Assembly (NCBI RefSeq): GCF_019399895.1
Contig: NC_091865.1
Location: forward strand, 5,151,001 to 5,215,000
Direction of reading: 5' to 3'
Source of the DNA: Cardiocondyla obscurior
Taxonomy: Eukaryota > Arthropoda > Insecta > Hymenoptera > Formicidae
DNA: 64,000 nucleotides
The notes under the pieces were generated by a model. The model saw only the letters and a list, made by a program, of their open reading frames with translations. It made no database searches and was not told the origin of the DNA. Position numbers and translations under genes: made by a program. Positions 11,112-21,847 of this stretch are shown in pieces. Numbering within the stretch: the stretch's first letter is position 1; every line of letters starts with the position of its first letter.

Positions 11112-12039
11112 TGCAATAAAATTAAATTAAATATTAATTTGAATGCTTATTCAAAGCTATTTTACTTTGTTATTAATAATAAAGTGAATAAATAATCGAG
11201 TTTACTTTAGAAAGTCTAAAACTTTTTATAAACAGTTGAAATTTTAAAACAGTGATCTAATTTTAAGAAAAGCAGACCCTGGAAATAAACAGAATTAATA
11301 ACATATTGCAAATAAACGTTATGTATTTTATAATAATAAATAGATTTAAATAATAAATTTCACAAGTTTTACTCAAATAGTTTTATAAAAAAGAGACAGT
11401 ATATATTTGTGTAAAATAAATTAAAAAAAAAATACAGAATTTTATTTATTTTTATCATGAAAACATAATTATAATTCTATTTTCTTATTAAAAGCTCTGT
11501 AATACTTATTAAAAAATGACCAACTTCAAGTCAGATACTACTTTTTCTTCGAGATGAGATGAATGGAATATTTCGTTATATGTATATACTAAAAAAAAAA
11601 AATTCAATTTTTTCTTTGACAGAAAAACTGAAATATGTTTTATAATTAAAAGCACTTCATTACTTACTTTTCAGCCTTAAATAAAATCCTCTTATATGCT
11701 GGTCTGTTATACTTTCGATCAACTTTGGGTAGAAGAAATTTTATAAAACGATCAGATCAAAACACGTGGATACGATAACAAACGATACAAAGACAATTTG
11801 TCTCCTTCAACTTTTTGATGTACACAAATCGAAATGGTATTAACACTCTCAAAGTCTCAGTAACACGTATGTACATACACGACACAAACAAACTGCAATT
11901 AAATACAATTGTTGTCCATGTTCTCCCGGCCTTAGAAAACGTGACCGTACGTGTTACGTCTTGTTTAACGAAACATGCAGCACCGGCTGCACGTAATGCA
12001 CAGTCTGGTTTTGCGCATGCGTGAATGTCGATACTATAG
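11112..12039. other. AT-rich spacer upstream of the transposase, no gene seen
   Basis: AT-rich DNA between the transposase start and the next transposon end. It should contain the promoter and upstream terminus of the CACTA-like unit. I cannot point to a specific TATA box or transcript start. The short frame near 11815-12024 has no recognisable domain. Confidence 0.5.
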
Positions 12040-12404
12040 TAGCAAAATGCATTGGCGCAATATTGGCGAATAATGTAAATTCATTGTTACATATTGGGTA
12101 TAAATCAATGCCCAACATTGGTTCGATATTACAGGGTGGACGCTTCGTAAAGCCAAGTAAACGTTACATTAAAAAATAAGTTATACATTCATAAACTTGT
12201 AGTAATATTAAATTATTGAACAAAATTCGCTTATAATGCAAACGTTATAATGATTCGGACGTAATGTTGAATGCACATTAACATTAGTTTTATGACCAAT
12301 ATTGATTTTATATTGAAAAAACATTGGCCAATGTATTTCCAAGGTAACCAATATATAGCCAATCTTAACCAATATGAAGCCAATATATTTTGCTACTAGG
12401 GTAT
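12040..12404. mobile_element. Short non-autonomous element with CTAGTAGCAAAAT termini
   Basis: The left end, ATAGTAGCAAAATGCATTGG (near 12043), is an inverted match to the right end, ATATTTTGCTACTAGGG (ending 12404). The first 115 bp equal those at 4397-4520. The interior is rich in CAATATTGG and CCAATAT words in both orientations. It may be a 365-bp MITE of its own, or the right end may belong to an 8-kb unit starting at 4397. The flanks do not decide between the two. Confidence 0.55.
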
Positions 12405-12474
12405 ATAACTGTCATAGATTTTGCTATGAAAGTTTCAACGTATATATGCAATCCTAAAAAATTGTTTAATTACA

Positions 12475-14980
12475 GTGACAATAATATTAAACCTTGTCAG
12501 TCAACTAAAAACGTCGAAGCCGCTTAGAACAACAATACATTGTTTACTGAAGCAGTTCAAAATGTGCAATCTACATCAGCAGAAATTGTAGAACAATTTC
12601 CAAATGATCAATTGGTCACGACTCCAAAAAAGACAATACGGTATCCTGGAGATGTGTCAAAGAACGGAATGGAAAATATGACTCCAAAGATATCAGCTAC
12701 TGCTATTCGCATATTAAAAAGAGCATGTGATAGAAAAACAAGAAAAATTAAACGGTTAAATACTCAATTATTTCGCCAAAAAAAAAGATTGAGAGTATAT
12801 CTGCCGTACTTGCTGAGTTACGACAAAAGTCCTTTATATCTCCAGACTTTTATGATACCTTACAGGTACTGGAAAACTTACTTAAATTTAATTAGTAATT
12901 TTTAGTATTTAATTTTTTTTAATTATACATATGTACTAATATATACATATATAATTGTGTAAAAAATTGCTCAAATTGTACGTCATATATAAGAAAGCAT
13001 ATACTTTGCATGCTTATGTGTTGCATATTATGCCGATAAAATGTTAGTTAAGTATGTAACAGGATGTCGTATTAGATATTTAATACGACATATGTGCCGT
13101 CAGAAACGCAACACAATATGCTATCACAACATCGTGCTGAATTTCTGCCGTCACATCATATAATATCAGATCATGTTTTGTCTTTAAGTTTTAATTTTTG
13201 TATAATCGTGTATAATTACAGTATGTCACTGATGAAAGTATAATAAAAGAAATAGAACGAGGAAACGTGAATGGGAAGTATTCAATTTAACTACGATCGT
13301 TTGCGTTAACATTGAATTTCTACAGCCCTAAAGCATATAGATATGTTCGCCAAGTTTTTAAAAACCGGTTACCAGCTCCATCAACAATACGCTCTTGGTA
13401 CAGAAATACTAATGGAGATCCAGGATTTTATCAAGATGCAATTAACATATTAAAAAGAAAATGCGAGGCAGAACCTGACAAACAATTATTTGCATGCCTA
13501 AGTATAGATGAAATGCATTTACGAACCGAAGTACAGTGGAGTAATTCGAAAAAACGTTTTATTGGGTATGTAGATTACGGAACTGTTTTCGAGTATGAGG
13601 AAAATTTGCCCATAGCAAAAGAAGCATTGGTTTTACTTACTAACTGGAATAAATCAACGCTGGAAGATTCCAGTTGCATATTTTTTTATAGCTTTTCTTA
13701 CAGCCGAAGAGCGTGCCGAAATGACCAAAAAAGTTTTAGAATTTGTATTTCCGTCTAAAGTGCGCGTTGCAGCTTTAACTTTTGATGGTCTCCAAGCGAA
13801 CATTTCGATGTGCTTGAATTTGAATGCAAATGTGTATAACGGAATACCGTATTTTAAACATCCCATTACGAATTACAACATTTATATTGTTTTTGATGCA
13901 GCGCTCATGCTAAAACTAATTCACAATACTCTAGCATCAAAAAAAATTCTTTTTGACAAAGATGCAAATTGTATTAAATGGGTATTTTTTGAGAAACTTG
14001 TCGAATTTCAACAAAATAGCTTCTGCTACTTAGCAAATAAAATGACTCGAAAACATGTGGAGTGGTTCAAAAATAAAATGAACGTGAAATTAGCTGCACA
14101 AACATTAAGTGATAGTTGTACTCACGCATTTGAGCAACTCTTAGAAGATAAAGTTCCTGAATTTGCAGAATGTGCTGCGACAGCTAAATTTTGTACAATG
14201 GTTAATAATACATTCGACTGTCTTAATTCTAGAAATATTTTTGCAAATGCCTACAAGAAACCACTGTCTCGAGAAACCTCTCAGAACATGTTTCAATTTT
14301 TTGAAGAATTAATTAATTATTTTTTATTAATAAAAATTAAAAAGTTAGAACGACCAATAATTGAAACAAAATCAAAAACTGGATTTCTTGGATTTATTAC
14401 GAATATGTTAACTATGAAGAATCTGTACCGTGACTATATTGAAACGGGTTACTTAAGTTACATTTTATCTTATAAACTGTCACAGGATCATTTAGAAATC
14501 CTATTCTCATGCTTCAGAACTATGGGTGGATATAATAATAATTCCAGTTGCCTTCAATTTTCTGCATTATTTAAAAGATTGCTGCATCATAATGAAGTTA
14601 CATCATCATCAGCGGCAAATTGCATACCTCTTGATGATACTTCAATTTTAACAGTTTTATCTGGAAAAAAATTACCAAATCCACTGGAAGAATGTGAAAA
14701 ACTAAATAATGACAGTATTGATGTAAATTACGATATAGATAACATGTCCTTACATGTCATAAAGTCAATATTAATGCACACAACCGAGTACATTGCAGGG
14801 TTCGTTGAAAAACAAACTTTACAACAGATTAAATGTAATACTTGTTACGAGTTATTAAACGAATGTAACGAAGTATCTTCATCATTTATACAAAGAAAAA
14901 GTTTTGGCTTTTTGCGATATCCTATAGTTGATACATTAACAGTTATAAAAGCTGCAGAAAAGATATTCAATTTGTGTTGA
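12475..14980 (+). pseudogene. P-element (THAP9-like) transposase pseudogene
   Basis: An acceptor at about 12474 opens an exon with a basic helical leucine-zipper-like segment (about 12700-12790), then a donor at about 12865; the next exon starts near 13221. The frame then reads YSPKAYRYVRQVF..APSTIRSWY, LSIDEMHL (catalytic Asp region) and WSNSKKRFIGYVDYG. After a frameshift near 13660 it continues through LTFDGLQANI, KHPITN, the GTP-binding insertion region and the GFLGFITNM..LSQDHLEILFSCFR block that ends P transposases. Damage: a frameshift near 12785, a TAA near 13288 and the frameshift near 13660. The N-terminal THAP DNA-binding domain is not found upstream; the sequence there belongs to another element. 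I could not identify the 31-bp-type inverted repeats. It is a non-functional copy. Confidence 0.85.
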
Positions 14981-15325
14981 TTACAAGAGAAATTAAAAAT
15001 GAAAAACATTTTACAAAATATGATATTATTAACTTTAAGAAACATTGATTTTTTACTAATATTTAATAATTTTCATAGTCATGTAAAAGATATGGACTTC
15101 ATGGAAAATCATAAGTATTTGTTAGTTAAAATTATATTAAACATTTTTTTTAACATAAAATTGCATTATTATGGTAAACAAAGTACATTAAATGAACACA
15201 AAACATTTGTAAGGCACACACTAACAAAAACAATAATTTTTTCTGGCCAGTAACATAAATAAGATTTATTGCCATATATATATTTTAATAACTATTATGT
15301 ATATGTATATGTACAATTGCTATAT

Positions 15326-16169
15326 TGGAGAAGGAAGAAACGTGGGAACATATATGGAAGGAATATACAGGGTGTCCGAAATATTATTAGCAATATTAAA
15401 ACTGTGGGTAGAAAGTTAAATTTGGAAACGAAAAGTCCTTTACGAATTTGTAAAATTCGTAACCATTATTGAAAAAAAAATTAATTTGTCTAGCGCAAGA
15501 GCGACAAGGAAGCTGCGCGTGAGTGAGCGCGACAGGCGAATGGTTAGGAATGGCGCCGTCGCCTGTCGCGCTCACTCACACGTGGCTTCCTTGTCGCTCT
15601 TGCGCTAGACAAATTAATTTTTTTTTCAATAATGGTTACGAATTTTACAAATTCGTAAAGGACTTTTCGTCTCCAAATCTGATTCTTTACCCACAGTTTT
15701 AATATTGCTAATAATATTTCGGACACCCTGTATAGATTGGAAAAACGAGAATAGTTGGGAGGAAATGGTGGAGGAAATTCTGGGAGGGGAAGGAAGGGGG
15801 ATTGATTGGTTGGAAAATTTGGAAAGAACAAGGGACAAAAATAGGAGTGAATGAAAGTATGAAAGAAAAAAGCGTCGGAAGCGGGGGTCCAAAGATAGAA
15901 TTTAAGGTAGAATTAAGGCAAAATAATATAAAGAATGAATGGATGTGTGATCTCTCTCTCTCTCTCGATGCGTAGGTAATAGAATAGGAAAAAAGCGTAG
16001 GATATAAGTTTTACTTTCAGGAAACGGCTGTAAGAAGAAAGAAGACTATAAAAGTAGAAATAGTTTAGAGATAAGAATGAAGTTTTAAGATATATTTTAT
16101 GAAATTGTAAGCAGAAAATTGGGGAAGCGAAAGTCCCGGTGTACCTCCGAGGAGAAAATAAACACCTTA
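15326..16169 (+). mobile_element. 5'-truncated non-LTR retrotransposon 3' end
   Basis: A 20-bp direct repeat, TATATGTACAATTGCTATAT, flanks this block at 15306-15325 and 16170-16189, the hallmark of target-primed insertion. Leaving out the nested MITE, the left part is one reading frame (about 15327-15365 and 15735-15853) rich in Trp, Glu and Lys (SWEEMVEEILGGEGRG, WLENLERTRD). It ends at TGA and resembles the extreme C-terminus of an insect reverse-transcriptase ORF. A purine-rich 3' UTR of about 315 bp follows and ends AAATAAACACCTTA without a poly(A) tail. A (TC)n tract lies near 15955. The clade cannot be assigned from so short a piece. Confidence 0.75.
15366..15732. mobile_element. Palindromic 367-bp MITE, copy 1
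   Basis: The element runs TACAGGGTGTCC ... GGACACCCTGTA and is flanked by a TA duplication. It is an almost perfect palindrome centred near 15550 (GGAATGGCGCCGTCGCC). Each arm includes TTCGTAAAGGACTTTTCG and the AGCGCAAGAGCGACAAGGAA/GTGAGTGAGCGCGACAGGCG block. Deleting it together with one TA restores the reading frame of the non-LTR fragment it sits in. TA targeting suggests mobilisation by a Tc1/mariner-type transposase. A second copy of identical length lies at 45431-45797 and a half copy at 4280-4397. Confidence 0.9.
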
Positions 16170-16189
16170 TATATGTACAATTGCTATAT

Positions 16190-16640
16190 ATTTTATTTAA
16201 AAAAACTGTTGTAAAACTGTTGTAAACAATAATGTAAAAATAATATTTAAAAAATGTTTCTAGTTTACCTAAAAAAAATCTGATTAACTTTTATATAATC
16301 CAAGAATAATTTTAATTGGTTTATTAGATTTTTTTAGTATTTATATAAGCCAAGAGTAATTTTAATTGTTTTTTAGATTTTTTCTATCTTTTGTACACTT
16401 TTCAGAAAATTAAAATTTTGAACCCTTTACATTTTTCCCCATTAATATAACATTACGACTGTGGAATTTCCTGGCCTTTTGGTATTTGGTGGCGCTGCAA
16501 CTCGTATAGATGTTGGATACAAGACTCTCTCGCTTACTTCAATGGGAAATATAGTAGGACTAGCAGTCTATATATACATAGTCAAAGCGTTGAACTGCCT
16601 TCGGTAGAGATACGTCCGCGAACGCTAACAGCATCGCGTC
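16190..16640. other. Non-coding stretch before the gag fragment
   Basis: AT-rich DNA up to about 16450, then more balanced sequence (GGCGCTGCAACTCG, TACGTCCGCGAACGC) that is probably the truncated 3' side of the Gypsy fragment to the right. No recognisable protease or reverse transcriptase remains, so the element was cut just after gag. Confidence 0.5.
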
Positions 16641-16646
16641 AATCGT

Positions 16647-17453
16647 CTAGTAATGCTGCACTCGTGCCTGCGTGCGTAATTCGAGATTCGGAATACCTTC
16701 GATTACATAACTTATAATTTCCGCTTCAGGCACCGGCACTCGATTTGCAAGGGTTACTTTATCGTGCAAATAGTCAGCAAATATCTCGCCGCTCTGCCAC
16801 GTCCGGGTCTCAAGTTCCCGTCGCAAGACTAGCAGGTCTGATCGTTGTCCGTACATTTTCTTGAGCTCTTTCAACAGATCTTCACAACTTAGATCGACGC
16901 AATCACTCCGGGAGTGGTACCATTTTAACGCTCATCCTGCCAGGTGGTTGCATAATATCGCCTTTGCCTCATAATCGTCCAGAGCGTAAGAAGCGAGCAA
17001 CTTTCTCACTTGCTTCTCCCAGCGTTCAGAATCTGAACAATTACCGTCAAACTCACTAATTAAGTCTTTTAAGTCTTTCCACTTTCGTCCGTTTGCACCG
17101 GTACGCGCGCTTTCTTCGCACCGTGGCGACATCCGTAATAACTCGCACTCGCGTCTTAATAGCTCGGCCTCGCGAACTGCCAAATCTCTCTTTTGTCTTA
17201 AAAATTTGTACTTCAGGAGAATGGACGGCGGGGCTGGGGACGCTTCTCCAGCGTTGTGCCAAGCCTCGTCTCCGTGTTCATCGGCCGTTTCAGTCGGTGG
17301 GTTTTGCGCCTGCAATTCTTCCGACGGGACTCCCGCATTCAGCAGACGTTTCACCAGCTCGAGTTTCGCCCCAGACGAGGGCAGGTTTAACCCTTTGAGT
17401 TTCTCCTTCAGCTCGGCTACCGTGAGCGTGCTTATTCTCGTACAAAATGCTTA
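16647..17453 (-). pseudogene. Gypsy-type gag pseudogene with N-terminal SAP-like motif
   Basis: Reading leftwards from about 17453 the frame first shows TVAELKEKLKGLNLPSSG followed by KLELVKRLL, a helix-loop-helix pattern typical of SAP DNA-binding motifs. A Pro-rich linker and an Arg/Glu-rich coiled-coil segment (LAVREAELLRRECELLR) follow. Then comes the retroviral-type gag core (LISEFDGNCSDSERWEKQVR; KMYGQRSDLLVLRRELETR; FADYLHDKV..ANRVPVPEAE). An in-frame TGA at 16932-16934 interrupts the gene and the frame continues unchanged to 16647. No ATG lies at the N-terminus after the preceding stop, so the start is lost or non-canonical. No zinc knuckle is seen before the truncation. Confidence 0.75.
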
Positions 17454-17604
17454 AACTTCTTCCGTAAACGATCGCTAACGTACACGGAATTCACATAAAA
17501 AGATCCTTCGTACGATCTCGGACTTAAAGATTTCTCGCGCCCGAATCTTAACGTAATTAACATAAACTAACGAGACTCAACGGGATCTATCTCACTTCTG
17601 AAAC

Positions 17605-17776
17605 TGTAAGGGCACGATAATTTAAGAAAAGAACTTTATTTCATCTGACTCGTACAAAAGCTTTCGAGAGACTGACTGTCGCAGAAGAAGCTCGCATCAA
17701 GCTCGATTGGTGGGGAGAAAACAAAAATCGCGCGGGCCGTTTCGTAAAAGTCGCTTATCGTCGGCGGCGACCAACA
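17605..17776 (-). repeat. Putative 172-bp LTR of the gag-bearing Gypsy element
   Basis: The block has TG...CA ends on both strands (TGTAAGGGCACG ... GGCGACCAACA). It lies about 150 bp upstream of the gag frame, as a 5' LTR should. The sequence just inside, read on the minus strand, is GTTTCAGAAGTGAGAT, which resembles the tRNA-Leu-complementary primer site (TCAGAAGTGGGAT-type) used by some LTR elements. The other LTR is missing because the element is truncated. Boundaries rest on the dinucleotides and position alone. Confidence 0.5.
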
Positions 17777-17789
17777 CCGAGTTTGTTAT

Positions 17790-18924
17790 CGCTTCATCGG
17801 TCACGGCTTCCCAATAGTTTATTTCAGATAGCGTATTTATTACAAATAAAACACGAATGTGTGTGGAATAACCTTAATAATTTTCATGTTTATGAAAATT
17901 TAAGCTGCGATATTATGCATGACTTATTGGAAAGCATTTATCGTTATGATATGGCTTCAATTATACAAAAGTTTTTACAAAATAAATATTTTTTATTAAC
18001 AACTTTAAATTCACGAATTAAATTTTATTTGTACCCCAATTTTGAAAAAAATAAACCGCTTCCAATAAGTAAAAAACATTTGGTAAATGGCTGCATTATC
18101 GTTTCAGCATCAGAAATGCTATGCTTGGTTAGAAACTTTCATTTAATTATTGGTGATCTCATTCCCAAAAAAAAAATAAAGTTTGGCAATTTTATTTAAT
18201 TCTTAAAGAAGTAAATAACATAGTTACTTCTACGCAGATATCACATAAAACGTTACTTTACCTAAAATATTTAATAGCTGAACATCATGATGCATATCTT
18301 GTTTTATTCAACTCACGTCTAAAACCCAAGCATCACTTTTTGTTACATTATCCTAATATTATATCAAAGATTGGACCGCTTACACATTTATCATGTATGC
18401 GTTTTAAAACGCAACTTAAAGATTTTAAGAGGAATGCTAGTAATATTAGTAGCAGAAAAAATTTACTGTTAACATTGGCCAAAAAAAAATCAATTACAAT
18501 TTATGTATAGATGTATGTCAAAAGTAGGTTTTTCGGACAGTATAAAGATTGGACAAATTTTCAAAATTGACGCTAAGTGTTTTGTACTTTATTTGTCAAA
18601 AAATTTAAATAAATATTATGAAATTTTTTGGTTTGAAAAAAACGGAGTAGAGTTTAATAAATATAACATAATTTTTGTTGATATCGTAGATAATGTTTCA
18701 ATGTTATTTAAAATTACTGAAATTTTTAATCATTCTGAAAATAATTTAGATTGTATTTTTATTTGTGAAGAAATGAGAGTTATTCAGTTTGGTTTGCACT
18801 AAAGCTTACGTTGTCGAACCTTCAAATAATTATAATTATTTTTTTTTACCTCAGATAGAATGTTCTCTTCCATTAAATATAAATATTATAGAAAATGTAA
18901 TGTACGTTAATACTATAGTAAAAT
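17790..18924 (+). pseudogene. Second CACTA/EnSpm-like transposase, C-terminal pseudogene fragment
   Basis: The frame at 17783-18199 contains LSCDIMHDLLESIYRYDM, the DxMH motif of the TNP2-like fold, followed by ISKKHL and SASEMLCLVRNF. A frame change near 18170 leads to KPKHHFLLHYPNI and LSCMRFKTQLKDFKR. A second break near 18490 leads to 18503-18802 (IKIGQIFKID, FEKNGVEF), and a third near 18795 to VVEPSNNYNYFFLP and the stop at about 18924. The catalytic first half is missing. It is related to, but clearly diverged from, the copy at 7354-11111 and lies on the opposite strand. No DUF4806 partner is next to it. Confidence 0.75.
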
Positions 18925-20490
18925 AAGACACTTGTATTATGAAGTGTTAGGTATTTATCAAATAAGATACCTAATGTATTTTTGTACAATAAATATAATT
19001 ATATTATACAACAAGAAGATAAATGTCTTTGTTGAACAATAGCAACCTTTTATACAGCTAATAATATAAATTGTAATAAGATTTAATAGTATTCAATAGA
19101 ATATTAAATTATAAAAAGAAGAGTATTAAATACTCTACCGAAAATAAATATATTAAAAAAAAAAAAAAATTTTTTGTTTCATAAAAAGGTAGATTCAAAC
19201 ATATAATATTAATTTTTGGTTTAACGCTAAAATATTCTAAATAATCTAATTTTCTTGTCAGGTGAATAAGATAATAACATTGAAATAACTGTAATATATG
19301 TTTAACAGTAAAATATTTAACAGTTGGAAGAAGATGATGTTATGATCAAAATAATTATACCGTATTCTTGACATAACTATTATAATATTGAAGTAAATTT
19401 ATCGTATTGTTGATATTTGAAAATACCAAATTTTTCATGGAAGATTAAATATTTCTGCTTATATATGAAACATTGATGGCGTTGATTGGAGTATCTAAGG
19501 ATCCATTTGAGACTACTTTTTTTCTGTGTAGAATAATATTAATACAATTAAACAATAAACCGCTCGCGACAATTTATTTGCTCTTTTTATAAGCAGGTAC
19601 TATTAAGTTTTTCGTTAAAGACTTAGTTTACGGCATTTTGCTAATAAAGAAGGAAGGGCATTAAAATCAATAATTTTATATAGTTAACTTGGTACAGTTC
19701 TAACTAGTAACGTAAAAATCGATAATTTCATATAGCCAACTTGGGTCGGACCTTGCTGGTAATTGCGTGCTATTGTTTTAAATATAACAGTTTAAAAATA
19801 GATTCGGTATTTAGTTACATCGTATTGCATAATGCTTAAATTATTTGTAAATTATTTATGCATAATTTAAAAAGATTAAAATTTGTCAACATGTGACAGT
19901 ATTGTACAAACGGAAATATCACGATGTAAACTTCAAATCATGAAATCAGCATTTTGGGACAGTCGTTGAGAAGTACAAAGCGTCGCCACTAAGCGGCGTT
20001 GCTTTCTCGCATTTAAAATGCATTTCAGCCAGAATATAAACAGGCTTGGTAAGACGCCCAATCGTCGAGTTTTCGACTGGTATATGATACTCGTAATAGT
20101 TGGATTTCAATTCTTCATCTGATTATTAACAAATTGATTTTAAAAAATATATTTGAGAGACCTCCGTTATAGATGGCAGTGATGAGAATTAAGGTTGAAC
20201 AAGAGTGAAAGTAGCAGCCTCTGGCGGCAGGTCAAGTATGAAATCATATAATCCATTTTATGGCATTTAACATTTCCACAATCAGAAAAACGAATAAATC
20301 GTTATTATTAATTGGGCGAGCGATCCCTTCCATTGTCTCAGCAGTCTGCAGCATAACGTGATATAAATGTTTTAATTCCTGAACAGATTCAGTTTGCATT
20401 TTTTTGCAGAGAAGTTATTGAAGAAAAACAAGAGCGAACAAACCTGTGTGAACCTGAAACTCGACTTTTAAAAAATTAAAAATTGATAAC
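18925..20490. other. AT-rich non-coding stretch, no gene seen
   Basis: About 1.5 kb of AT-rich DNA with a poly(A) run near 19150. The phrase AATTTTATATAG-AACTTGG appears twice near 19680 and 19730 (GATAATTTCATATAGCCAACTTGG), a weak local duplication. No exon, terminus or RNA structure was recognised. Confidence 0.55.
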
Positions 20491-20499
20491 GTGGTTCGA

Positions 20500-20720
20500 T
20501 TGTACTCGGTTTGTACTCGTTTGTACCACTTTTTATCTTGTTTGTACCTTAATAATTAAAAAAATAAAAATTAATTAAAAAATATCAAAACTTCATATTC
20601 AAGATATTTTTATTTTCTTATTATCACTCGTTAGAGAATCGTTTAAACCCGTTTGTACCACCCTGATTTTCGTTTGTACCTCAACCGGTTCGATTGTATC
20701 AAATTTTTAATTTTTTAATT
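20500..20720. repeat. Cluster of GTTTGTACC words inside an imperfect dyad
   Basis: GTTTGTACC or close variants occur five to six times (CGGTTTGTACTCGTTTGTACC, CTTGTTTGTACC, CCCGTTTGTACCACC, TCGTTTGTACC). The block is framed by GGTTCGATTGTA on both sides with TTTTTAATTTTT next to it. It may be the subterminal region of the foldback at 20783-21028 or an independent repeat. No coding sequence is present. Confidence 0.5.
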
Positions 20721-20782
20721 AACGGTAATTTAAGAATTTCGCTATTTTTTGAGATATCACGAAACGGTAAACGGGGTTCTAT

Positions 20783-21028
20783 TGCCTCTTCGCTTTTTTA
20801 CAGACAGCACCGATCGAAGCTCAATTACTGAGTTTACAAAATGGTGGAGATCGGTAGCCAGCGGGGGCGCCCGATTGCAAGCTCAGAGTGTAGGCGCCCA
20901 AAATCGGGCGTCTCCGCTGGACTACCGATCCCCACCATTTCTTAGAGACAAGCTAATGCGACGCGATCGTAAACTCGGTAATCGAGCTTCGACCGGTGCT
21001 GTCTGTAAGAAAGCGAAGAGACAATAGA
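20783..21028. repeat. Foldback element with about 110-bp arms
   Basis: The left arm (ATTG.CTCTTCGCTTTTTTAC, AGACAGCACCG, TCGAAGCTC, GAGTTTA, AATGGTGG.GATCGGTAG, CAGCGG) is repeated as reverse complement in the right arm (CTACCGATC.CCACCATT, TAAACTCGG, GAGCTTCGA, CGGTGCTGTCTGTAAG, GCGAAGAGACAAT). The loop near 20880-20910 is itself a smaller dyad (GGCGCCCGATT / AATCGGGCG). It lies just downstream of the TRPA pseudogene remnants. The overlapping open frame is a by-product. Confidence 0.7.
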
Positions 21029-21121
21029 CGTCACAGTTCACGGAGTTATTGAGCTGAGAATAGTTTCGAGCGCTGTATATAGCATTATAAAAACGACTAC
21101 TCGATTAAAACATTAATTGTC

Positions 21122-21490
21122 ACAGTCGGTGACGGTAACAGAAGCGCGGCCCATCGCATGTATGCGAAAAATTGTTTCGACGGCGTAAATCCATAAAAAA
21201 TTGCAATTTCTACACCGTAGATCAGTTTTGTTTGACGTACGAGTTTTGCGAGGCCTGCCGTCTTTTGTAGGCCCTTGATATCATGCACAGCTATACCGAT
21301 CAGCAAATTCATCAGCACAATCGTGACGAACAAAAGAAATAACACAAAGCAGAGCTGGGCTGAAATTTGTAGCAAGATCCAGGAAGTTTCTCCAATACTG
21401 TCGTGAAAAGGAAGGCCCCTTTTTCTCGAATGAAAAGAAGAAGTCGTCGAAGCCTAACTCGCCAGTCATCATTGCCAAAACTTTAATGAG
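21122..21490 (-). pseudogene. Partial tandem duplicate of the TRPA pore/S6 segment
   Basis: This stretch is highly similar to about 22110-22480 and encodes the end of the pore loop (MMTGELGFDDFFFSFEKKG), then, one frame over, S6 (LCFVLFLLFVTIVLMNLLIG) and the TRP-domain-like segment (AVHDIKGLQKTAGLAKLVRQ). Similarity stops on the left at the sequence after MRWAALLLPSP and on the right upstream of GELGF. It has no S1-S5 or ankyrin repeats, so it is a fragment. The same frame change between the pore and S6 occurs in both copies, so it may predate the duplication or mark a splice boundary. Confidence 0.75.
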
Positions 21491-21847
21491 ACCTGTATCT
21501 GTAGAGCTTTTTATATAAAATTCGTATGAACATAAATTAAATTACGTACGGCTAATATTGAACGCACCTACATTTATATCACAGTAATGAAACGATATCT
21601 CATGAGTAAGATTTAAGCAGAGAATAAGAATTAATTCTTTATAATACATATAATTATTTATGATGTATCGATGTTGCGTTTCACGAATTCCAATTTTAAA
21701 GTCTTTTAGCATTTATTAATCTAATTTAAAATTTTAATCGACTGCGTGGATCTCTTTACAATTTGTCACATTGCCAAGTTACAATATTATTTATTTATTT
21801 TACCATTGTGCATTTTTATAAGTTCTTGAAGAAGAATATGATTTTTC

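Noticed and set aside
11815..12024. Frame just upstream of the P-element remains, considered as the missing THAP domain.
   Set aside because: It lacks the C2CH cysteine/histidine pattern and the AVPTF-type motif expected of THAP.
15544..15892. Minus-strand frames of about 90 codons, proline-rich.
   Set aside because: They run through the palindromic MITE and antisense to the non-LTR fragment, and are shadows.
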